This document shows, piece after piece, positions 1 through 6,480 of a stretch of DNA of 64,000 nt; positions within the stretch are counted from its first letter, which is position 1; the number at the start of each line of letters is the position of its first letter. The notes under the pieces are model-generated. The model was not told the origin of the DNA. It saw only the letters and a program-made list of their open reading frames with translations, and made no database searches. Source of the stretch: Neglectibacter sp. X58 (GTDB lineage: Bacteria > Bacillota > Clostridia > Oscillospirales > Acutalibacteraceae); contig NZ_QWEO01000001.1 of assembly GCF_009936035.1 (NCBI RefSeq), forward strand, positions 347,851-411,850, written 5' to 3'. A program made the translations under genes and the position numbers.

Positions 1-1
1 C

Positions 2-2230
2 TATGAAGGGGCGCTTTTCAAGCCCGACAACAATATGAGCCGGGGTGAGGTGGCCTATATGTTTTATAACCTTCTGGCCGCAAAGCCCCCTGTCTCCCAG
101 TCCCAGTTTTCCGATGTGTCCTTCTCCAGTTGGTGGGGTCCTGCTATCAACACAGTGGCAGCGGCCGGGGTTTTCCAGGGCAAGGGCGGGAATATTTTCG
201 ATCCCACCGCCCCTATCAGCCGCGCTGAATACGTCACCGCCCTCTCCAATTGTTTTGCGCTGGAGTCTGGCGCCGTAAGTTTCCCTGACGTGGAAGGCCA
301 CTGGGCTTATCCCTACATCGCTTCCGCTGTGGCAAAGGGCTGGATAACCGGCTTTGAGGACGGCACCTTTGGCCCGGATAAGCCTATCACCCGCTGCCAG
401 GCAGTGAAAATTATGAACTCTGCCCTGGAGCGCCGGGACGAAGATTTCGCCAAAGACCGGGCACAGCAGAAATTCTATGACGTGCCCTCTTCCCACTGGG
501 CCTATCTGGAGATTGCCGAGGCCGCCAAGCCTGTGGACTCCATGGTAGATCCCCCTCCTGATGATCGTCCCTTTAAAAAAGGCGACACCGTGAAGGTGAC
601 TGCTGATATCGGGCTGAACGTGCGGGATAAGCCCAACGGCGCCGTTATTACCACTGTGGCCCAGGGTACTCTGCTTACCATTGTGGATACCGCCTCCTGG
701 CCCTGGGTGCAGATCCGTATGAGCAACAGCCGGGTGGGGTATGTCCATTCCGATTATATCGAACTTGCCAATGGCAGCGGCGGGGATCTGCCTGTTACAG
801 GAGATGGGGCGAAAATTTCCACCGGCAGGGTTTCCCTGCACCAATACCAGACCTTCCGGCTGGATGCCTCCGTTACAAAGGGCATGGACGCTATGGTGTG
901 GAGCAGCAGCGATCCCAGCGTGGCAGAGGTGGGCTATACTGTCCCTTACAACAAAACAGAACACGGGGCCATGATATACGGCAAAAAGCCCGGCAGCGCC
1001 ACGCTCACCTTCTCAGACAGGGCCGGAACCACGAAAGTGTCCTGCGCCGTTACGGTTACTGCCCCGGAATCTGTCCGGTATGCCTATAATGACGCAAACA
1101 CAGTAACCACCAATACGCCCTGCAACCTGGTGGCTGTAACGGACACCAGCCGCAGTGCTGTGCGGTTTGAGATTGTAAAAGGTCCTGCCCAAGGAACGTA
1201 TAATGTTTCCGAATATGAAACCCAAACACGCAAGTCCAGCTATGGCCTGCCGGACAATACGGTTCGCGTTTTCAAAAAGAATATGTCCTTCAGCGTGGCA
1301 GGCTCCTATACCCTCCGGGCCTATTCCCAGGACAGCAGCGGCGCTTTCTCGACAGATTACAAGGAGTTTAACCTGCTTGTCACCGCCGCCGCCTCCACCA
1401 CCGTTACAAACGAAACCCGCCTGCCAAGCCGCGCAATCCTGGATCAGATTAAAAGCTTTGAGGGGAACGTGTGGGAGATTGAGGATGACATGGCGAACCG
1501 GAAGCATCCCACTGTGGGCCATGGGTATGTCGTGAACCTGCACAAAACCTTTTATAACACCCTGACGGAAGCAGAGGCCTATGCCCTGCTGGTCGAGCAG
1601 GTAAACAGCAACTATGGCTCTACGGTCAATAATTTCCGCACAAAATATGGCGTGCGCATGAGCCAGGCCCAGTATGACGCCCTGGTAAGCTTTGTGTACA
1701 ACTGCGGGGGCAATACCTTGAACCCCAGCAGCTATTATACCCCCGCTGTCATCCTGAACGCTGTGGTGCCCCCCAGCGATTTGGGGATGAAAACCTATGC
1801 GGGCAAATTGAACGTAGGCAATGGCCTTCTCTTCTCCTCCGCGGATATTACCAGCTCCCGGCTGGCTACTGTGCCTGGAGGCAGCACCGTAACGGTGCGG
1901 GAATATAAACGCTTCTCCAGCAGCACCAAGCAGGAAGTGTGGTATAAGGTGACCTATGGCTCCACCACAGGCTGGATGCCTGCCGGCTATGTGAACCTGA
2001 ACCTTTCCAATCCCATTCATGACCTGAACTATGTGGATTCCACAGTGCTTGCTTATAACTTCCTCCAGTGGCATACTTCGTCCGGCACCCACTATGTAGG
2101 GCTGCTGCGCCGCAGGCTGGCGGAATGCAAGATATTCTTCTTCGGCAACTATGCGGAGGCAAACTCAAGCCATCCGAATTACAAGAAAAATACTTACGGC
2201 TTTGTGTTCCCCACCTGCTGTACCTCATAA
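2..2230 (+). CDS. SLH-domain wall protein with SH3 and GH24 lysozyme domains (5' partial)
   Basis: A surface-anchored cell-wall protein that probably cleaves peptidoglycan. The frame is already open at the first codon, so the start and signal peptide lie upstream. Counting from the first methionine (position 35), SLH repeats fill roughly residues 1-160 (motifs FSDV, FPDVEGHW, FYDVPSSHW). An SH3 domain follows at about 183-246 and a Big_2-like Ig domain at about 265-345. A GH24 lysozyme domain begins near 465 with KSFEG and TVGHGY, is interrupted by a second SH3 domain at about 591-656, and resumes near 687 with GLLRRRLAE. SLH modules bind pyruvylated wall polymer, which fits the CsaB domain encoded at 32039-34267. 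The domain calls come from motifs; lysozyme activity is inferred. Confidence 0.85.
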   Translation, partial: YEGALFKPDNNMSRGEVAYMFYNLLAAKPPVSQSQFSDVSFSSWWGPAINTVAAAGVFQGKGGNIFDPTAPISRAEYVTALSNCFALESGAVSFPDVEGHWAYPYIASAVAKGWITGFEDGTFGPDKPITRCQAVKIMNSALERRDEDFAKDRAQQKFYDVPSSHWAYLEIAEAAKPVDSMVDPPPDDRPFKKGDTVKVTADIGLNVRDKPNGAVITTVAQGTLLTIVDTASWPWVQIRMSNSRVGYVHSDYIELANGSGGDLPVTGDGAKISTGRVSLHQYQTFRLDASVTKGMDAMVWSSSDPSVAEVGYTVPYNKTEHGAMIYGKKPGSATLTFSDRAGTTKVSCAVTVTAPESVRYAYNDANTVTTNTPCNLVAVTDTSRSAVRFEIVKGPAQGTYNVSEYETQTRKSSYGLPDNTVRVFKKNMSFSVAGSYTLRAYSQDSSGAFSTDYKEFNLLVTAAASTTVTNETRLPSRAILDQIKSFEGNVWEIEDDMANRKHPTVGHGYVVNLHKTFYNTLTEAEAYALLVEQVNSNYGSTVNNFRTKYGVRMSQAQYDALVSFVYNCGGNTLNPSSYYTPAVILNAVVPPSDLGMKTYAGKLNVGNGLLFSSADITSSRLATVPGGSTVTVREYKRFSSSTKQEVWYKVTYGSTTGWMPAGYVNLNLSNPIHDLNYVDSTVLAYNFLQWHTSSGTHYVGLLRRRLAECKIFFFGNYAEANSSHPNYKKNTYGFVFPTCCTS

Positions 2231-2242
2231 TCTATAAAAAAG

Positions 2243-2276
2243 AAGCTCCCTGACCAACAAGCTAGGGAGCTTTTTT
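2243..2276. terminator. Bidirectional intrinsic terminator
   Basis: A 9-bp perfect stem (AAGCTCCCT/AGGGAGCTT) is followed by six T on the plus strand and by a T-rich tract on the minus strand. It ends the SLH gene and can also back up the rnpB terminator from the other side. Confidence 0.85.
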
Positions 2277-2282
2277 AGAAGG

Positions 2283-2324
2283 AAAGCCGCTCCCATGCCT
2301 TTTAAGGGCACAGGGGCGGCCTTT
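2283..2324 (-). terminator. Terminator of rnpB
   Basis: Just past the 3' end of the RNase P RNA, the minus strand forms a long imperfect hairpin (GGCCGCCCC...GGGAGCGGC type arms) followed by a short T-rich stretch. Confidence 0.6.
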
Positions 2325-2325
2325 C

Positions 2326-2686
2326 TTGTGACCAAACCTGTAAGCCGGGTTCTGTCGCGGACAGTCATCTATCTTGGCCTGCCGTTGCCAGCAAGCTCTC
2401 GCCACCTCCATAGGACGCGCGGGCCGCGCTTGCAGACTGAACTGCCGTCCTGCCACGGTGTTGCTCCGGATAGGGTTTACAGGGCCGCGCAGTCCCCTGC
2501 GCGCCGGTGAGCTTTTACCTCGCCTTTCCACCCTTACCGGGGTTTCCCCCGGCGGTATATCTCTGTTGCACTTTCCCTGGGGTCACCCCCGGCGGCCGTT
2601 AGCCGTTATCCTTGCCCTGTGGAGCCCGGACTTTCCTCAGACGCCCGCTTTCGCAAAGCGCCCGCAACTGTCTGGTTTGCTCACAT
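2326..2686 (-). ncRNA. rnpB: RNase P RNA (bacterial type)
   Basis: The catalytic RNA that removes 5' leaders from tRNA precursors. On the minus strand the universally conserved 5' block GAGGAAAGTCCGGGCTCC is present (around 2625-2645), as is the 3' block ACAGAACCCGGCTTA (around 2340-2355). The outermost helix P1 pairs 2674-2684 with 2328-2338, with one mismatch. The length of about 360 nt is normal. It sits between its own promoter and a terminator, downstream of pncB. Confidence 0.93.
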
Positions 2687-2688
2687 CT

Positions 2689-2718
2689 AGTCTAATACGG
2701 CGCACTGCCCTTTGTCAA
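2689..2718 (-). promoter_or_regulatory. Promoter of rnpB
   Basis: A perfect -35 TTGACA (2713-2718) lies 18 bp from a -10 TAGACT (2689-2694). Transcription would start within a few bases of helix P1, as expected for an RNA gene with its own promoter. Confidence 0.7.
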
Positions 2719-2734
2719 GGGGAGGGCGCGGCTT

Positions 2735-4195
2735 TTAGCAGGATTTTGCAGAAAGCAGGCGGTTCTTTTCCTCCCACAGGCTCTGGGACAAGTCTACATA
2801 GTAGGTGTGGGGGTTTTCAAACCGGGTAACTTCTTCCCAAAGCGTGTCCACCTGGGCCATGCAATATGCCTTAATGGCCTTCAAGGCCCGGGGGGTGTAG
2901 GTGCAGGCCCCGCCTTTAAAAATCTGGGTCATCAGGGATACGGCATAGAAATTCTGGACAGTTTTGCGCTTCCAGGTGTGGTTGGGGTCGAAGATGGTGT
3001 AAGGCTTTGTATCGTCAATAATCTCATCGTGGAGGGTTATCACGTCGGCAATGGCCTTGTCCGTCTCCTTGTCAAAAAGCCTCCACACATTTTTAAAGCA
3101 GGGCGTAGTGATTTTTGCCACGTTTTCGCTGATTTTAATTTTAGGAATTACCTGCCCGTCCGGCTTTTCCACTGCCACCAGCTTATACACGCCGCCGAAC
3201 ACAGGCTCCGAGGAGGAGGTGATAAGCCGCTCGCCCACGCCGAAGGAGTCCACCCTGGCGCCCTGTATCAGCATGTCCCGGATGATATACTCATCCAGGG
3301 AGTTGGAGGCGCAGATGGCACAGTCCTCAAAGCCCGCGTCATCCAGAAGCTTGCGGGCCTTGCGGGAAAGATAGGTGATGTCGCCGCTGTCAATGCGTAT
3401 GCCAGCGGGCCGGAATCCCTGGGGCACCAGCACTTCGTTGAATACCTTTATGGCGTTGGGCACGCCAGACTTTAACACGTTATAGGTGTCCACCAGCAGC
3501 ACGCAGTTCTGGGGATATGCCTCCGCGTATGCCTTGAAGGCGTCGTATTCGCTGTCGAAAAGCTGCACCCAGCTATGGGCCATGGTGCCCAGTGCCGGCA
3601 CGCCGAAAAGCTGGTCGCTGATGGTGCAGGCGGTGCCTGCGCACCCGCCGATAAAGGCGGCCCGGGCGCCGTATACCGCGCCGTCAAAGCCCTGGGCGCG
3701 GCGGGAGCCAAACTCCATCACAGCCCGGCCCTGGGCAGCCCGGACAATGCGGTTGGTCTTGGTGGCAATAAGGCTTTGGTGGTTGATGCATAAAAGCACC
3801 ATGGTTTCCACAAACTGTGCTTGGATGGCCGGGCCGCGCACGGTTACAATCGGCTCGCCAGGGAAAATAGGCGTGCCCTCGGGCACAGCCCACACATCGC
3901 ACTGGAATTTGAAATTGCGCAGGTATTCTAAAAATTCCTTGGAGAAAATATGCTTGCCCGCCAGGTATGCAATATCCTCCTCAGAAAAATGCAGGTTGCG
4001 CAGATAGTCCACAAGCTGCTCCACGCCTGCCATAATGGCAAAGCCGCCGTTATCAGGCACTTTGCGGAAAAACATATCAAAATAACAGATGGCATCCTCC
4101 AAGCCGTTCTGGAAATAGCCGTTTGCCATTGTCAGTTCGTAAAAGTCTGTAAGCATAGTCAGATTTCTTTCATTGCCGGTAAAATTTTTTCCCAT
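2735..4195 (-). CDS. pncB: Nicotinate phosphoribosyltransferase
   Basis: Converts nicotinate and PRPP to nicotinate mononucleotide in the NAD salvage pathway, in the cytoplasm. The 486-residue protein matches the long Firmicute form of the family. It opens with the substrate-binding block TDFYELTMANGYF, has GSRRAQGFDGA, carries the conserved His of GTMAHSWV (about residue 205), and has IDSGD in the phosphate-binding region. The start at 4195 is preceded by an AGGAAGGG ribosome site. It is a single gene; its 3' end abuts the rnpB promoter. A -10 TATAAT lies at 4276-4281 with no clear -35 box. Confidence 0.95.
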   Translation of the reverse strand: MGKNFTGNERNLTMLTDFYELTMANGYFQNGLEDAICYFDMFFRKVPDNGGFAIMAGVEQLVDYLRNLHFSEEDIAYLAGKHIFSKEFLEYLRNFKFQCDVWAVPEGTPIFPGEPIVTVRGPAIQAQFVETMVLLCINHQSLIATKTNRIVRAAQGRAVMEFGSRRAQGFDGAVYGARAAFIGGCAGTACTISDQLFGVPALGTMAHSWVQLFDSEYDAFKAYAEAYPQNCVLLVDTYNVLKSGVPNAIKVFNEVLVPQGFRPAGIRIDSGDITYLSRKARKLLDDAGFEDCAICASNSLDEYIIRDMLIQGARVDSFGVGERLITSSSEPVFGGVYKLVAVEKPDGQVIPKIKISENVAKITTPCFKNVWRLFDKETDKAIADVITLHDEIIDDTKPYTIFDPNHTWKRKTVQNFYAVSLMTQIFKGGACTYTPRALKAIKAYCMAQVDTLWEEVTRFENPHTYYVDLSQSLWEEKNRLLSAKSC

Positions 4196-4405
4196 GGCGT
4201 TTTGCCCTTCCTTTCTTTATGCAGAGCATAGAGAGCTAAAGATACAATGTTTATAAAGCGATTTTTACCGTTTCTATTATACCAGCTTTTGGCAAAAAGT
4301 ACAGTGTGTTTTGCAAAACTATTTTCTTTGCAAAAGAAAGACGCGGTATGCGGAAACAAACTGTATAAATTCTAAAATTTTTCTGGTATAATTCTTTAAA
4401 GTAGA

Positions 4406-4434
4406 TTGATTTCCCCGTTCCCCTTCCTTATAAT
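4406..4434 (+). promoter_or_regulatory. Promoter of the HTH gene
   Basis: TTGATT (4406-4411), a 17-bp spacer and a perfect TATAAT (4429-4434) lie ahead of the HTH regulator gene and divergent from pncB. Confidence 0.75.
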
Positions 4435-4477
4435 ATGGGTAGGATACTGAAACTTTTTGGGAAAAGAGGGTATAGCT

Positions 4478-4729
4478 ATGAGATTGCGCAGCCAGCCCTT
4501 GGGCTCAAAAAACTTGGTAGGTGCCAGAGTAGAGTCTGCCCGTAAAAGCCAGGGCATGAAACAAAAGGAGCTTTTAGCCCAGCTGCAGGTGCGCGGCGTA
4601 GATTTAAACGCCTCGGGCCTGTCCAAGCTGGAAGGACAACTGCGCTTTGTCACAGACATGGAGCTGCTGGCTTTGTCCAACATCCTAAACGTCTCTGTGG
4701 ACTGGCTGCTTACCGGCAAAGAAAAGTAG
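4478..4729 (+). CDS. Small Cro/C1-type HTH regulator
   Basis: An 83-residue DNA-binding protein that is almost entirely one XRE-type helix-turn-helix domain. Residues about 15-78 carry the pattern GARVESARKSQGMKQKEL...LSKLEGQLR...LSNILNVSVDWLL, typical of small clostridial regulators. The ATG at 4478 is chosen because an AGAGGG ribosome site lies 7 bp upstream; an in-frame TTG at 4457 has none. It has its own consensus promoter and terminator, so it is monocistronic. The target is unknown. No sensing domain is visible. Confidence 0.85.
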   Translation: MRLRSQPLGSKNLVGARVESARKSQGMKQKELLAQLQVRGVDLNASGLSKLEGQLRFVTDMELLALSNILNVSVDWLLTGKEK

Positions 4730-4773
4730 CTGTGGCAAACCAGACAGAAAACTAAAAACCTCCTTCAAAGGAT

Positions 4774-4808
4774 GCCTTCCAGGCCTTCGGGCTTGGAGGG
4801 CATTTTTG
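4774..4808 (+). terminator. Terminator with UUCG tetraloop
   Basis: A GC-rich stem closed by a TTCG loop, with G-U pairs, is followed by five T. It lies 45 bp after the HTH gene and before ytvI. Confidence 0.8.
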
Positions 4809-4865
4809 TGCTCTATGAGGGCATACTCTTTTGTATATCAGCCCATCATGAAAGGAGGCGCGGCT

Positions 4866-5951
4866 GTGCTTCAAAAAGGCGAACTGCGGCGGCTTTGGCC
4901 CCTGCTGGTGTTTTTTGCCCTGTATTCCCTGGGCTTTTTCCTATGGGTGAAAACCTTTTTCTATTCCCTCCCCTTCCTCCTGGGCCTGCTGGCGGCTGCG
5001 GCAGTGCAGCCAGTTATTGCTTTCCTGGAAAAGCGCTGCAAATGCTCCCATGCTGCCGCCTCTGCCTGGGGGGCGGCCCTTGCCCTGCTGGCGGCGGCAG
5101 CTCTCACCGGGCTGGTGGCCTTTTTCGGCATCCGGGAGGCTATTTCTTTTTTGGTGAAGGCTTCTAACGGCGGGTTTCCAGAGTTTTCCCCGGCGGTGAA
5201 AGCTTTTTTCCAGCGGGTGAACAGCTTTTTTGCAGAGCTTGACATGGAATTCTTCCAGCGCAACCAGGAAGAACTGATGGACTTTTTAAAAAGCAGCATG
5301 GATCTGGTGCTCTCCTTCCTCCGGGCGCTGCTGGGGGTGGTCACCTCCCTGCCCACCCTGCTGGCACTGGTGCTGACGGCTGGGTTTTCCACCTTCTGCT
5401 TTTCCCGGGATATGGGGCGGCTGCGAGGCTGGGTGCGGCGGATGCTCAGCGACAGCACCGCAGAGCAGGTGAAGGGCGGGCTGGAAAGCTCTGCAGGGAC
5501 AGGGCGGAAATACTTCCTCTCCTATCTCTTTCTATACTTCATCACATTCTGCGAAACCTGCGTAATCCTGTCCCTTCTGCATATCCCCTATCCCCTCACT
5601 ACCAGCCTGATCACCGCCGTTGCAGACCTTCTGCCTGTGCTGGGGCCGGGCATTGTGTTTACCCCCCTTGCCGTGTATCAGGTGCTTATTGGGGAATACT
5701 GGAAGGCTTTGGGGCTGTTCATCGGGTGGGTTACCATCACCTGCATCCGGCAGGTGATGGAGCCAAAGCTGGTGGCGTCCACCACAAAAATCCATCCCCT
5801 TGCCATGCTGGCGGCAGTGTATTTTTCCCTGGTCAGCGGCAGCTTCTGGATGCTGCTCTATGTGATGGGCCTGTGTATGCTGTACGCCTTCCTGAAGGAA
5901 TCTGGCATCCTGCCTCCATTGCTGCCAAAGGAGGAAACGGAGGCCTCCTAG
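4866..5951 (+). CDS. ytvI: AI-2E/YtvI-family sporulation membrane protein
   Basis: A polytopic membrane protein of the AI-2E transporter-like family (PF01594). In spore-formers its YtvI branch is linked to sporulation, and the substrate is not established. About seven hydrophobic segments are visible: two near the N-terminus, a hydrophilic stretch at roughly 95-150 with QRNQEELMDFLKSS, then a hydrophobic cluster to the end with YPLTTSLITAVADLLPVLGPG and the conserved RQVMEPKLV. The GTG at 4866 is preferred because AAAGGAGG lies 7 bp upstream, giving 361 residues; an ATG further up lacks this. The gene stands alone between two terminators. Confidence 0.82.
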   Translation: MLQKGELRRLWPLLVFFALYSLGFFLWVKTFFYSLPFLLGLLAAAAVQPVIAFLEKRCKCSHAAASAWGAALALLAAAALTGLVAFFGIREAISFLVKASNGGFPEFSPAVKAFFQRVNSFFAELDMEFFQRNQEELMDFLKSSMDLVLSFLRALLGVVTSLPTLLALVLTAGFSTFCFSRDMGRLRGWVRRMLSDSTAEQVKGGLESSAGTGRKYFLSYLFLYFITFCETCVILSLLHIPYPLTTSLITAVADLLPVLGPGIVFTPLAVYQVLIGEYWKALGLFIGWVTITCIRQVMEPKLVASTTKIHPLAMLAAVYFSLVSGSFWMLLYVMGLCMLYAFLKESGILPPLLPKEETEAS

Positions 5952-5965
5952 ACAAGCGCATCGCA

Positions 5966-5993
5966 CAAAGGGAGGGGGCGGCCCCTCCCTTTG
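5966..5993 (+). terminator. Terminator after ytvI
   Basis: A 12-bp perfect inverted repeat (CAAAGGGAGGGG/CCCCTCCCTTTG) with a 4-nt loop just after the ytvI stop. The T tract is short. Confidence 0.6.
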
Positions 5994-6067
5994 CTTTGCT
6001 GGTAAAAGGATTATGCCGCCTTTTGCGTGGTTTCCTGGGGACTTCTGCAATTTTTTTTGAAAACCCC

Positions 6068-6130
6068 TTGCAAAATACCCCTAAGGGGTATATAATAGAA
6101 ATTGTCAAATACCCCTATAGGGTATTTGAC
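6068..6130 (+). promoter_or_regulatory. csoR-copA promoter with two CsoR-type operators
   Basis: TTGCAA (6068-6073), a 17-bp spacer and TATAAT (6091-6096). A 17-nt palindrome ATACCCCTAAGGGGTAT (6075-6091) fills the spacer. A second, longer one (6104-6130, 11-bp arms GTCAAATACCC/GGGTATTTGAC) covers the transcription start. Both match the TACCC...GGGTA type bound by CsoR copper repressors, so autoregulation of csoR-copA by Cu(I) is the natural reading. Confidence 0.85.
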
Positions 6131-6163
6131 ACGCACCACGCTTATGAGAAAGAAGGGATATCT

Positions 6164-6469
6164 ATGGGAGAAGCGGAAAAAAACTGCTGCCGCTATAAGT
6201 CCTCCCCCCGCAGCCCGGAAACCCTCCGGCAACTGCAAAACCGCCTAAGCCGCATAGCAGGGCAGTTAGGGGGCATCAGCAAAATGCTGGAGGAAAACCG
6301 CTATTGCGGCGACATCCTCACCCAGGTGGCGGCTGTGGAGAGCGCCCTGCAAAGCTTTGGCTACACAGTTTTGCAGGAACACATGGAAACCTGCGTGGCA
6401 GAAGGGGTGCGGGCCGGGGATATGGAAATCCTGGAGGAGGCCCTGGGCCTGATTAAAAAACTGAAATGA
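6164..6469 (+). CDS. csoR: CsoR-family copper-sensing repressor
   Basis: A DNA-binding metalloregulator that releases its operator on binding Cu(I), switching on copper export. The 101-residue all-helical protein has the family (PF02583) pattern RLSRIAGQLGGI. It carries the Cys-His-Cys copper ligands at C48 (RYCGDI), H73 (LQEHM) and C77 (ETCV). The ATG at 6164 has an AGAAGG ribosome site 7 bp upstream; longer in-frame extensions lack one. It lies 11 bp ahead of copA in one operon, behind two matching palindromes. The C-H-C ligand set favours copper over the formaldehyde or nickel sensors of the family. Confidence 0.93.
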   Translation: MGEAEKNCCRYKSSPRSPETLRQLQNRLSRIAGQLGGISKMLEENRYCGDILTQVAAVESALQSFGYTVLQEHMETCVAEGVRAGDMEILEEALGLIKKLK

Positions 6470-6480
6470 GGGGGTAACAT

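Noticed and set aside
1013..2092. A 359-codon minus-strand frame inside the SLH gene
   Set aside because: Antisense to a clear domain protein; its translation has no domain pattern and arises from codon bias.
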